Below, in pieces: positions 1 to 9,036 of a DNA stretch of 45,636 nucleotides. Source of the stretch: Bacteroidia bacterium (lineage in GTDB: Bacteria > Bacteroidota > Bacteroidia > Flavobacteriales_D > JAUILH01); NCBI GenBank assembly GCA_030433115.1, contig JAUILH010000014.1, positions 1-45,636 on the forward strand, written 5' to 3'. A model generated the notes under the pieces. That model searched no databases, was not told where the DNA came from, and worked only from the letters and a program-made list of their open reading frames with translations. How positions within the stretch are numbered: the stretch's first letter is position 1; every line of letters begins with the position of its first letter. The translations under genes were made by a program, and so were the position numbers.

Positions 1-2
1 GA

Positions 3-1010
3 ATTGTACACGCTTTTGGATTGTATTCCGAAATCCAAGATACTTTGCTAGTTACGGGTTACGATGATACCATTTGTGGACTACCCCAAAGTTGTGTTTT
101 TAAATTTGACGGAACTAGTTTTAGTGAGTGGGAGCCTTTTAACGAGTTGAGTTTTGTTGATTTAGGCAATAGTAATTTAACTGGTTTTCTGATAGAATAC
201 CAAGGAGATATTTATATGTCTGGCTTATGGGATTTAACCAATGGGCAAACTGAATACTTCTTAAAGTGGGATGGAACGCAATGGGATGATATGGGTGACC
301 CAATGGGGGTCGCTCCAATCAAAGATGTTTTGGTTCACAATGGGAAATTATACGTTGCTGGGAGTTTCTTTCAACTATCGGGATCATTAGGCAATTGTAT
401 CCTTGAGTATGACGGTACAAATTGGGACTTTATGGGAGGTGGTTTTAGTGGGCCAAATCTTAGCAATCCTCCAAGCGGAAATCCAGTTGTCAATGACCTT
501 CATATCCACAATGACACATTGTATGCTGCCGGATCATTTAGTTATGCAGGTGGAATCCCAGCAAGCAATATTGCTAAATGGGATGGTTCTAAATGGTGTA
601 GCCTTGGTGGTGAATTTTCGCAACAAATCTTACAAATGACGACGTGGCGTGACAGTCTTTATGTTTGTGGTGGATTCCAGACGATTGACAATGATACGGT
701 AAATTACATTGCGAAATGGGCAGGAGGAAACTATGTCGAACAATGCAGTCAGAATATTCAATCAACGTACGAAATTACAGCACACAATTTTAATCTATAC
801 CCCAATCCAGCAAGGGAAAGTTGGGGTGTCGAGGGAGACGTTCTAATAAATAAACTCGAAATTTATGACATAGGAGGTCAATTAGTTTATTCAAACGCCC
901 CAAAAGCCCTTAAAACGCTTATTCCAGCACAAAATCTTACAAAAGGCTACTATTCAGTAGTCATTTATGCACAAAAAACAATTATTCACAAAAAAGCCAT
1001 GAAACAATGA
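3..1010 (+). CDS. T9SS-sorted secreted kelch/propeller-like protein (5' end outside window)
   Basis: The frame is open from the first bases of the window, so the N-terminus and any signal peptide lie upstream. The visible part has repeated blades of the type 'KWDGTxWDDMG ... LYVAGSF ... IAKWDGSKWCSLGG', spaced about 50-60 residues apart, as in kelch/galactose-oxidase-like propellers. The last ~75 residues start with NLYPNPA and continue through 'LEIYDIGGQLVY' to a basic end, matching the type A T9SS C-terminal sorting domain. The product is therefore predicted to be exported across the outer membrane and attached to the surface or released. The stop overlaps the start of the next gene (ATGA), so the two are co-transcribed. 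The specific ligand or substrate is unknown; only secretion and fold class are supported. Confidence 0.8.
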   Translation: MVHAFGLYSEIQDTLLVTGYDDTICGLPQSCVFKFDGTSFSEWEPFNELSFVDLGNSNLTGFLIEYQGDIYMSGLWDLTNGQTEYFLKWDGTQWDDMGDPMGVAPIKDVLVHNGKLYVAGSFFQLSGSLGNCILEYDGTNWDFMGGGFSGPNLSNPPSGNPVVNDLHIHNDTLYAAGSFSYAGGIPASNIAKWDGSKWCSLGGEFSQQILQMTTWRDSLYVCGGFQTIDNDTVNYIAKWAGGNYVEQCSQNIQSTYEITAHNFNLYPNPARESWGVEGDVLINKLEIYDIGGQLVYSNAPKALKTLIPAQNLTKGYYSVVIYAQKTIIHKKAMKQ

Positions 1011-4000
1011 GGTCAAAAAAACTACCAATTTTAGGGCTTGTATTCGGAATCGCAAATTTCGCAATAAGCCAACAATACACAATGCCAGTTAAACAATGGG
1101 ATGTGTCAAATGGAAATCCTGCAAACTATGAACAAACCGCCTGTGCGGTTGATCCTTCTGGAAACTTAGTTTACGTTGGAAACCATCAAACCAATAACCA
1201 GACAGACATATTTCTAAACTGTATCCATCCTAACGGAAATGTAGCATGGCAACAAACGTGCGCCAGTTCACCAAGCTCTGACGATTATGGAATAGACTTA
1301 AAGATTGATAATGCTGGGAACATATACTTGACAGGGGCTTATCATAACGGAAGTAATTACGATTACTCAATTGCCAAGTACAATTCTTCGGGCGTTCTAC
1401 AATGGCAAAAATACTACGATAATGGTGGCGATGATATTCCTGCCGCTCTTGAGATTGACGGAAACGGAAATACTTATGTTACGGGCACAAGTCAAGGCAA
1501 TTGGATACTAACTGATTTTGCAACATTAAAATTTGATTCTAATGGAAATCAGTCTTGGGTTGAAAGATACGATCATAACAACAGTAATAAAGCTGAACTT
1601 GCTACGGATATTGGGCTTGATAACTCAGGAAACGTTATTGTTTGTGGTGCTTGGGCTAACAATCTTAACAATTCGCACTACCTAGTTGTTAAGTACAATA
1701 ACTCTGGGGCATATCAGGCTTCTAACCATCACAACAGTGCAGGAACAGGTCAGGATTTGCCTGTTGATATGCTTGTTAAGGGCAACGGAAGGGTTTTTAT
1801 TACCGGAAGTTCAGAAGACAATGGCAATAGGAATATAAAAACGGTAAAGTATAACACCAGCTTGACCCCTGTTTGGATTGATTATATTGATGCAAACGGT
1901 CAGCAAGATAGAGGAACATCAATAACCAATACTAATGGAGGTGTCGCCATTTCTGGATATGTTGGACAAGCTGACGGCGGAACAGAATTCTTCGTGCGAA
2001 AGTACGACGGTTCAGGGGCTGTTCTTTGGGATTATAACAAAGAGGCGCACGCGCATAATGGAGTTGCCAAGGCAACTGCCATAACCAAAGCACCAAATGG
2101 AGGTGTGATTGTAGCAGGTTATAGAGAATCATTTTTGGGAACGAACAATGACTTTTACACGGTTAAATTGGATGGTAATGGTAATGTGGTTTGGGAACGG
2201 GATTTTGACGCTTCTGGGAGCGTTGATAATGCAGCAGAAGTTGTTAGATCAGGATCGTCAATATATGTCGTGGGAAGCACAGAAGATTCAGGAATTAAAT
2301 CGACCACGACAGTTAAGTATGATGAAACTACTACCGATTTTCCACCGGATATAAACGGGGAGACAGCCAATAGGAACATGACGTTTTTAGAAAATAGAGG
2401 GCAATTGCTTCAAAGTGATGGTAGTTCTGCTGGACAGATAAATCACTATGCGAATTTCAGAGATTATCAACTGTTTGTGGAGAAAGGACAAATGCACCTT
2501 GTATTCAATGATTGGTCACCAAATATGGACGTGCCAGATAATATGCACCGTGTTGATATTTTACTAGAAGGTTCTAACGCAAATGCTGAAGTGTTTGCCT
2601 ATGATGCAATTAAGACTAAGCATAATTTTTACTTAGGGCACACAGACAAAGGGCTAACTGATTTAGAGAGCTTTCAAAGACTTGTTATTCCAGAGATATA
2701 CCCTAACATCAATCTGCATTTGTATAGTAATGATAATGGTTTAAAAATGTACTATGAAGTACTTGCTGGTGGTAACGCAGGAGTTATTAGGAAACAGATC
2801 ATTGGAGCGAGTTCAACAGTATTAAATGGTGTTGGGCAAATTGAGGTTTCTACCACATCTGTTGGGGCTGCCAATTTTGATACTCCCGTTGCATATCAAC
2901 TTGATGTCGCTGGGAACATTGTGCCTTTAGGGGCTGCAAGTTGGAACTCAGTTGGTGGAGATCAGTATTTAATCAATATGCCAGCCCTAAACCCTGCGCT
3001 TACAACAATTATCATGGTTGAGGATGGAAATCAACCACTTTTAGGTGGTGGGCCTTTGGACTATAAGAATTGCCTTTGGAGTACCTATTTTGGAGGTGAT
3101 GGACAAAGCGAATTTAATGATGTAGATGCCGATATTAATGGCAATGCCTACTACGCGGGACATACCAATATGGCAACATTTCCTATTGCGCAAGGTCAAT
3201 CTCTGCCAACGTTTAATGGTGGTAGTGAAGCTCTAGTTTTAGAATTAGATGTTAACATGGAATATCAATGGGTGACCTTAATAGGTGGAGGTACACCTGC
3301 TTCTAGTTTTGTCAATGCAAATGACCGAGCATTGTCGGTTGGAGTGAACCAAAATACTGGTGCTGACATATATATTTCTGGAACAAGTGAAACAACTGAT
3401 TTCCCAATTAACGATGGAGGTGGCTTATTCTTTTCAGATGCCACGAACAATAGTGGCTCTTTTGATGCTACTGAAGCTTTTATTTCAAGGTTTGATGGTA
3501 ATGGTCAATTGGTCTGGTCAACTCTTTTTGGTTCAGGGACAGGAGTTGAAAATTTGAGGGAAATTAAACTTGACAATTTTGGTAATGTATATGCCGTTGG
3601 TAGAAGAGAATCAGGAACATTATTGCAACCCTTAACTGGTGCAACAAACTATACCGTTGGTAATGGTTCATTATTGAAATTCGACTCGGGTAATCAGTTA
3701 CTTTGGGCTAATGCCTATGACTGCGATAATATTCGAGGAATCGGTATTCATCTTTCTTCTGGTGCAATCCATATAATGGGAGAAACTTCAACCAACTTAA
3801 CGCCTGTTCTAAATTCCGATCCAGCTTTACCCTCAACAACAACTAAAGATATGCAAAATGACGCTTTTGTTGCACGATTTGACGCGTCTGGTGTCTTGGA
3901 TTATTCTTTCTTTTGGGGAGGTAATTGTTTCGATCAGGCAATGGCAATTGATGTTGATGGTAGCGGTGTAGTTACCTTTGCTGGTCAAACAGGATTGCCG

Positions 4001-4870
4001 GGTTGTGCAGGTATAAATGTTTCAAATAACTTACCCGTGATAGGTGGTGGTTTTGCAGTTACAACTAATACACCTCACTTCTTTTTAGGGCGTGTTGCTC
4101 CATACACAGGAGGAAACGCTAGTGTAACTTATGCAGGCTATATTGGTGGTGGTGGACAAGAGCAGGAAATTTGTCACATTGATGTTACTAAATCTGGATT
4201 CACCTATATGACTGGTATAACATCAAGTAGCACTTTTGCTTTGCCCCCTGCTATTCAAATGCCAGCAGCCCAACCGTTCAATTTTATGGATTTTGATGAT
4301 TTGCAAAGTACTGGAATCAATAGGGATGGTTTTATCATGGGATTTGATCCTAATATGAACCTTCTGTGGAGTACCTATTTTGGGGGTAAATTTAGTGATG
4401 CTGGTTATGCTGTGGCAGCTTCCGATAATCAAGCGAGACTATACTATGCAGGAAGTACCTTTACTAACAATGCTACTTTAAGTCCAACTGACACTTGGTT
4501 GCCGATTGAGGATTTCGACCCATTTAATCCGAATGATTATTATCAAGCAGTTCCTATACCAACAAATTCATATCCTGCATGGGCGGCATTTTTTGATGTT
4601 AATGGTATTACAAACCCGACGGGAATAACTGAAAATGATGTTTCGTCCGTAAATATTTTCCCTAACCCCTCAAACGATCAGGTGGTAATAAATTCTGAGT
4701 TCAATATGGATTATATTGAGGTTTTCGATATTCGTGGTAAGCTGGTGACGAAATTAGATGTCAATAATAAAACCATAACTTTGAGTGTAACTTCTTGGGG
4801 AAAAGGTCTGTATATTATTCAAGTAATGTCTGATAATAAAAGGTCGACGGCGAGATTTGTTAAAAATTAA
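1007..4870 (+). CDS. Large secreted SBBP-repeat protein with T9SS sorting domain
   Basis: This 1287-residue protein begins with a signal peptide (about residues 1-21, ending ...ISQQ). Residues ~30-440 hold blades such as 'GNVVWERDFDASG' and 'IYVVGSTEDSG', typical of SBBP (seven-bladed beta-propeller) repeats. Residues ~455-690 begin with 'MTFLENRGQL' and resemble the DUF7948-type module often found beside SBBP repeats. Residues ~690-1190 hold further SBBP-like blades ('FDASGVLDYSFFWGG', 'TYFGG'). The end, from 'VNIFPNPS' through 'VFDIRGKLVTKL' to 'ARFVKN', is a T9SS type A sorting domain. It overlaps its upstream neighbour by 4 nt and is followed after 1 nt by another T9SS gene, so the three form an operon of surface or secreted proteins. 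Function beyond an extracellular, possibly adhesive, scaffold is not shown. Confidence 0.88.
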   Translation: MRSKKLPILGLVFGIANFAISQQYTMPVKQWDVSNGNPANYEQTACAVDPSGNLVYVGNHQTNNQTDIFLNCIHPNGNVAWQQTCASSPSSDDYGIDLKIDNAGNIYLTGAYHNGSNYDYSIAKYNSSGVLQWQKYYDNGGDDIPAALEIDGNGNTYVTGTSQGNWILTDFATLKFDSNGNQSWVERYDHNNSNKAELATDIGLDNSGNVIVCGAWANNLNNSHYLVVKYNNSGAYQASNHHNSAGTGQDLPVDMLVKGNGRVFITGSSEDNGNRNIKTVKYNTSLTPVWIDYIDANGQQDRGTSITNTNGGVAISGYVGQADGGTEFFVRKYDGSGAVLWDYNKEAHAHNGVAKATAITKAPNGGVIVAGYRESFLGTNNDFYTVKLDGNGNVVWERDFDASGSVDNAAEVVRSGSSIYVVGSTEDSGIKSTTTVKYDETTTDFPPDINGETANRNMTFLENRGQLLQSDGSSAGQINHYANFRDYQLFVEKGQMHLVFNDWSPNMDVPDNMHRVDILLEGSNANAEVFAYDAIKTKHNFYLGHTDKGLTDLESFQRLVIPEIYPNINLHLYSNDNGLKMYYEVLAGGNAGVIRKQIIGASSTVLNGVGQIEVSTTSVGAANFDTPVAYQLDVAGNIVPLGAASWNSVGGDQYLINMPALNPALTTIIMVEDGNQPLLGGGPLDYKNCLWSTYFGGDGQSEFNDVDADINGNAYYAGHTNMATFPIAQGQSLPTFNGGSEALVLELDVNMEYQWVTLIGGGTPASSFVNANDRALSVGVNQNTGADIYISGTSETTDFPINDGGGLFFSDATNNSGSFDATEAFISRFDGNGQLVWSTLFGSGTGVENLREIKLDNFGNVYAVGRRESGTLLQPLTGATNYTVGNGSLLKFDSGNQLLWANAYDCDNIRGIGIHLSSGAIHIMGETSTNLTPVLNSDPALPSTTTKDMQNDAFVARFDASGVLDYSFFWGGNCFDQAMAIDVDGSGVVTFAGQTGLPGCAGINVSNNLPVIGGGFAVTTNTPHFFLGRVAPYTGGNASVTYAGYIGGGGQEQEICHIDVTKSGFTYMTGITSSSTFALPPAIQMPAAQPFNFMDFDDLQSTGINRDGFIMGFDPNMNLLWSTYFGGKFSDAGYAVAASDNQARLYYAGSTFTNNATLSPTDTWLPIEDFDPFNPNDYYQAVPIPTNSYPAWAAFFDVNGITNPTGITENDVSSVNIFPNPSNDQVVINSEFNMDYIEVFDIRGKLVTKLDVNNKTITLSVTSWGKGLYIIQVMSDNKRSTARFVKN

Positions 4871-4871
4871 T

Positions 4872-6158
4872 ATGTTAAAACCAATCAAAATATCGTTTAT
4901 TCTTATGCTAGTTTCATTGAGCCAAGGAGTTATGGCTCAATGGGACTTGGTTTATAGCGATACAACTGATTGGGGGTATAGAGATATACATTTTGTTAGT
5001 CAAGACACGGGTTTTATAACTGGGTCGGGTTCATCCATTGGAGAAGGTTTTTTACTAAGAACTTTTGATGGTGGAAGCTCGTGGGATACACTTACTTTTG
5101 GAGTTGATGCGTTGAGGGGAATTGATTTTCCAACGCCCGATACTGGTTATATAACTGGTTTTGATGCCTTTCAATTACTCGTATTAAAAACCGTTGATAA
5201 AGGTGTAACATGGAGTATAATATCCGATAGTATTGAAGTTGGCTCACCGCTTTATTTACCAGTTGAATTTCTTGATTCAGAACATGGTTTTATGACGAGT
5301 GGAGGATGGACATGGATCACGAATGATGGAGGTTTAAATTGGGATACTCTTTCAACTTCCTTTGGGTCAAATTATGCAGAAATTGATAACGGTGTTTGCT
5401 ACATAGGTTGGGGGTTTGGTTATCAGCATTCTTCAGATCAATTTCAAACCAGTACTCATGATAGTTTGTTTCATGATACTGGAGGGGATGTATCGGTCAA
5501 AAATGACCTTGTCCTTTGCGATGGTAGTGGGTCTCAAGGCGGAAGTTTTGGTTATCCAAACTTTAACTTTGGTATACTTGCTACAAGGCGTATTTCTACA
5601 GGTGAAGGTGTAGTAAACCATTTTCCAGACATATACGCCATTGCCGGAGTTGAGCGTACGAACAATGCTTGCTATGCTGCAACTTGGTCGTATACAGGTA
5701 CATTGCAGATCATTAAGTCTATTGATGATGGGCAAACTTGGTATAATCAAGCCAGTAGTGAAAGTGGCGGTTTTTCCGTCAACGTTATGGAAACCATCCA
5801 TTGCGTTAACGATTCGACTTGCTATGCTTGTGGCGAGGGTAACATATACAAAACGACAAACGGAGGAGGTGGACTTTTGACACAAACGGGTTTAATCCAC
5901 GTAGGGGTGGAAGAACCAGAACCAATTGATTTAAAGATTTTCCCTAACCCATCAACAGGGCATTATACCGTACGATTGGCAAAGGATTTTGTGAAATTCG
6001 ATTTGAAGGTACTCGACTTCAATGGTAAGGAAGTCTATGCGGAGGCAGACCTTTATGGAAATTGTAGATTAGACCTTTCGGGCTTTAGCGATGGAATGTA
6101 TTTTATACAGCTTACTTTCGGGGGAAATGTGGTTTCAAGAAAAATTATAAAACAGTAA
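4872..6158 (+). CDS. Secreted BNR/Ycf48-like propeller protein with T9SS tail
   Basis: The start at 4872 is preferred over an ATG 15 nt upstream because it gives a clean signal peptide (KPIKISFILMLVSLSQGVMA|Q) and follows the previous stop by 1 nt. The mature part contains repeated 'GGSSWDTL', 'GYITG', 'DGGLNWDTL' and 'IYKTTNGGGG' units, the pattern of BNR/photosystem-II-stability (Ycf48-like) propellers. The last ~75 residues ('LKIFPNPSTG ... VLDFNGKEVY ... RKIIKQ') are a T9SS sorting domain. It is a paralogue of the frameshifted gene at 6772-8063: both mature proteins start AQWDL and share the IYKT(T/L)N(G/A)GG block. Predicted extracellular; ligand unknown. Confidence 0.85.
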   Translation: MLKPIKISFILMLVSLSQGVMAQWDLVYSDTTDWGYRDIHFVSQDTGFITGSGSSIGEGFLLRTFDGGSSWDTLTFGVDALRGIDFPTPDTGYITGFDAFQLLVLKTVDKGVTWSIISDSIEVGSPLYLPVEFLDSEHGFMTSGGWTWITNDGGLNWDTLSTSFGSNYAEIDNGVCYIGWGFGYQHSSDQFQTSTHDSLFHDTGGDVSVKNDLVLCDGSGSQGGSFGYPNFNFGILATRRISTGEGVVNHFPDIYAIAGVERTNNACYAATWSYTGTLQIIKSIDDGQTWYNQASSESGGFSVNVMETIHCVNDSTCYACGEGNIYKTTNGGGGLLTQTGLIHVGVEEPEPIDLKIFPNPSTGHYTVRLAKDFVKFDLKVLDFNGKEVYAEADLYGNCRLDLSGFSDGMYFIQLTFGGNVVSRKIIKQ

Positions 6159-6165
6159 TTAGACA

Positions 6166-6579
6166 ATGACAAGTCAAGCTAATTTCTTTCAATTGATGAG
6201 GTATGGTGTTTCCCAAGCTTCAATCGGATTTAACACAAATTTCTTAAAAGGAGTTAGCGGTATGCCTACTACACATCAAATAGGTTTTGGGAGAGCGTTA
6301 AGAGAGGGAATCCACCCAAATAGTATTGATATACGACAAATGGAAAATGAGGTACACGCCAGAATGGGGGTATTAGGCATTGGGGTATATGTTACTCAAA
6401 AGAATACGGAATCGAATCCATGGTCAGCATTATTGACTGGCGGTGTTTCGTTTTATGTATTAAGACAAATGTACCTTGATTGGAAAGCAGGTTTTGTAGC
6501 ATCAACGTATTTAGATAAATACTATTGGGAAAAATTTGAAAAACATGGAGCGTCAGCATACTATAAAAGGATGTTTTGA
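6166..6579 (+). CDS. Hypothetical protein, 137 aa
   Basis: I do not recognise this family. The product is rich in Gly, Tyr and aromatic residues, has no clear signal peptide, and has a weakly hydrophobic middle ('MGVLGIGVYVTQ', 'ALLTGGVSFYVL', residues ~65-105) that may be membrane-associated or buried. The C-terminus is basic and aromatic (KYYWEKFEKHG). It starts 7 nt after the T9SS gene and is probably translated from the same transcript. It lacks a T9SS tail, unlike its neighbours, so it may be a passenger gene or an accessory factor. Codon use looks like a real gene and no competing frame is convincing. Confidence 0.55.
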   Translation: MTSQANFFQLMRYGVSQASIGFNTNFLKGVSGMPTTHQIGFGRALREGIHPNSIDIRQMENEVHARMGVLGIGVYVTQKNTESNPWSALLTGGVSFYVLRQMYLDWKAGFVASTYLDKYYWEKFEKHGASAYYKRMF

Positions 6580-6591
6580 CGTTGTAGTATT

Positions 6592-6657
6592 GTGTGCCAA
6601 CCTTTCCATAGGTTTGTGCAATTGTCCATGGCTTTAAGTGATTTTTGTCTGGCACAC
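6592..6657. repeat. Imperfect stem-loop, 8-bp arms, in intergenic gap
   Basis: The arms GTGTGCCA (6592-6599) and TGGCACAC (6650-6657) are perfect inverted copies flanking about 50 nt with smaller internal pairing (AACC...GGTT). This is the only notable structure in the 192-nt gap between the orphan gene and the next T9SS gene. It could be a transcription terminator-like element or the remnant of a small mobile repeat; there is no T-run, so I do not call a terminator. Confidence 0.3.
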
Positions 6658-6709
6658 TTATAAAGGGAGTATTCAGCGAATGCTTCCTTTCTTTTTGCTT
6701 GGATTTGTA

Positions 6710-6717
6710 TAATTTTG
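6710..6717 (+). promoter_or_regulatory. Possible Bacteroidetes -7 box
   Basis: TAATTTTG matches TAnnTTTG and lies 55 nt upstream of the start at 6772. No TTTG sits at the ideal 19-nt spacing (a TTTG ends 12 nt upstream), so this is a weak call. Confidence 0.25.
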
Positions 6718-6771
6718 GCAGATTATAGTATTGACATCACAAGATGTTAGTATTATCTTTAAGTAAAAGCC

Positions 6772-8063
6772 ATGAAAACTCTCGTTTGTCTAATATTGTT
6801 TTTTCCTGTTTTTTCATCCCTTCTATTCGCACAATGGGACTTAAATTATAAGTACGCAGGGGGATTTGACATAGAATTTATCGACATAGCTACTCCAAGT
6901 CCAGACACAACTTTTGTATTGGCCAATGACAATTTTTGGGGATCAGGATATTGCTTTTACACCTTTGACGGAGGAACTACATGGGATGAATCTCAAATAA
7001 GTCTATACGATACGTTGACAGACATTGATTTTCCGACTAACAATGTTGGATATGCTACGAGCATTGAAGGAGCTTTATACAAGGGAGTTGTGGGTGGATC
7101 AGGAATAACTTGGCAATACATACAAGTTGAACTTTTACTGACACCTTAACGGCTGTAAAGTTCTTTTCCGCGTCCAGAGGCGTAGTGGTAGCTAGAAATA
7201 AGTCTTTCGTGACTTTAGATTCTGGCAATACATGGCAATCTAGTAGTTTTCTTTGGGGAAATGATGTCGCTCTGGAAGGCGATAAAATGATTTTTACAGA
7301 AGGATATTACAGAGGGGAAATGGCTGATACCGCGTTCGGTAGTTTTGGGCAATGGACTCAATTTTCACTTTGGACTTGGACATCCAAAACGACAGACTGT
7401 GATGTTCGTTCTGATGGAGCGTGGGCAGCATCCACGGTGGGTATTCAGGGCATTGATTTCGGTTTTGGACATCAAGATTATGGGCTTCTTTTTACCGAAG
7501 GTCTACCCAACACATCAATGGTGGCGTTTCCAAATACGATAGGATTAAATGATGTGGATATTCAAGGAAATGATATTTATGTGTCCTCAATTCCATATCC
7601 GGGTTACGATAATCACATAATGAAATCTGACGACGGTGGATTTACTTTTGGTGCTCAGTTTATAAATGAACCAGGAGGCATCTCAGTTGATCGTATAACT
7701 GAGATAAAAATGGTTAATGACACTATTGGATATGCTGTTGGGCATACAGGTATATACAAAACGCTAAATGCAGGGGGGGCGATAAATGGGAATAATTCCA
7801 ACGTACATTTGGGAACAGATGACGCTGAGAAATTTGGTATTAAAATATACCCAAATCCAACTACGAACTATGTGAATATTGATGCATCTGAACTACGTGG
7901 AAAAGTCAATTTACAACTGTGGGATAGGACTGGTAAACTTGTTCTGTCAGAGAGTATTGAAAACCAAACGCAAATATCTCTAAGTCATTTGAAAAGTGGC
8001 ATATATCTTATTAGAATTTCCGCAAATGGTAACACATATTCTCAAAGAGTGGTAAAGGAGTAA
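6772..8063 (+). pseudogene. T9SS-sorted Ycf48/BNR-like secreted protein, frameshifted
   Basis: Two abutting frames together make one protein like the gene at 4872-6158. The first (6772-7149) has a signal peptide (KTLVCLILFFPVFSSLLFAQ) and 'FDGGTTWDES' blades, then runs into TAA at 7147. The second (open from 7131, first usable start 7185) continues with 'VTLDSGNTWQSS', 'IYKTLNAGGA' and a T9SS tail ('IKIYPNPTTN ... QRVVKE'). Between them the frame-3 reading 'TDTLTAVKFFSASRGVVV' continues the protein naturally. One extra T in the TTTT run at 7133-7136 would restore a single frame, giving ...VELFTDTLTAV... This is either a true 1-nt deletion that inactivates the gene or a homopolymer sequencing error. 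The gene ends 1 nt from the convergent gene at 8065. Confidence 0.8.
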
Positions 8064-8064
8064 T

Positions 8065-9015
8065 TTAACCTAAAGCCTTGTATTCTTCGTTAATAGAAAA
8101 CTCATAACCTCTTGCAAGGGTATTGAAGGAATTAATTACGATTTGATCTATTTGTGAAAGAGCGTTAAATGTATTTATCACTTCTGGGAATAACCTGATA
8201 TAATCGGCAACAAAAATGCCAATTAGAAAAGAGGCATATTTAAGTTTAAACTTGGCTAGCCCAATAAATGCTTCCTCACCTTTGTTAAACATATTTGCGA
8301 ATTGAAATACCGATACATTGGATGGATGGGAATAGAAGGAAAGGTGAGTATAGATGTTGTCCAGTATTCCATTTTGAACTCTCATGATTTTGGGCATATC
8401 AGCCCATGTAAGAAATTCTACCTTACCCTCTGAAAATTGTATTTTATAATCCTTCTTCTTTATCATGGTTTGGATCTTCTTTTGATCCTTTTCTTCCAAT
8501 GTCTTGTACAATCCCGTATTTTCTATTTCATTCGTTAAAGTCTCAATCTCCTTCTTTTCACTTTCAAGTTTCTTCCCACTTTCATCTTGTTTAATAATGC
8601 TTTCAAACCTTTGTCTAAAATTTAAACCTGATAACACCCATAGATTGTACAGAATAACCTTCTCTTCATAAGATTCTGTATTGATGTAAACCAAGTTGAA
8701 CATTGCCACAGTTTCATATAAATTTCTCACTTGATTAGCAACCATTGTGGGGTCAATTATCCTATTTAGTCGCGCGCCATCATCTGCGACATACTCAATA
8801 CCGCCAAGCATTTGTTCAAGATGAGCGATTTTGCTAAACATCATTTGATTTAAGATTTCTGCTTCTGAATCAGCATAGCTCTTTGCCTGCTTATGGTGGT
8901 TCATTATTACTTTGAAAAAGTAATTCATAAAGATGCCAAAAGTATCATGGGCATCTTCCATCTTATTCAGGTGAGTTAATCTTTCATATTCATGTCTCAA
9001 TTCTTCTTGTGTCAT
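8065..9015 (-). CDS. DUF5677-like protein of unknown function
   Basis: This 316-residue, largely alpha-helical protein has a Lys/Glu-rich coiled stretch at about residues 145-185. A C-terminal part contains 'IYTHLSFYSHPSNVS' and then a hydrophobic helix ('YASFLIGIFVADYI'). The 'Y-x-LS-x-YSHPS' block and the helical layout resemble DUF5677-type proteins, which often sit in defence or mobile contexts; this assignment is from memory and moderate. It lies 21 nt downstream of the HEPN/AbiC-like gene on the same strand, so the two form an operon. I see no catalytic motif. A cytosolic partner of the upstream HEPN protein is a reasonable but untested idea. Confidence 0.55.
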   Translation of the reverse strand: MTQEELRHEYERLTHLNKMEDAHDTFGIFMNYFFKVIMNHHKQAKSYADSEAEILNQMMFSKIAHLEQMLGGIEYVADDGARLNRIIDPTMVANQVRNLYETVAMFNLVYINTESYEEKVILYNLWVLSGLNFRQRFESIIKQDESGKKLESEKKEIETLTNEIENTGLYKTLEEKDQKKIQTMIKKKDYKIQFSEGKVEFLTWADMPKIMRVQNGILDNIYTHLSFYSHPSNVSVFQFANMFNKGEEAFIGLAKFKLKYASFLIGIFVADYIRLFPEVINTFNALSQIDQIVINSFNTLARGYEFSINEEYKALG

Positions 9016-9036
9016 TTTTTTGGCTTTAAATTAAGT

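Noticed and set aside
5433..5885. 150-codon minus-strand open frame inside the T9SS gene
   Set aside because: It lies wholly opposite a well-supported secreted protein gene and has no motif or start context of its own.
6580..6660. Integron-type attC site
   Set aside because: Inverted arms are present, but the expected RYYYAAC/GTTRRRY ends are not, and there is no cassette array or integrase nearby.
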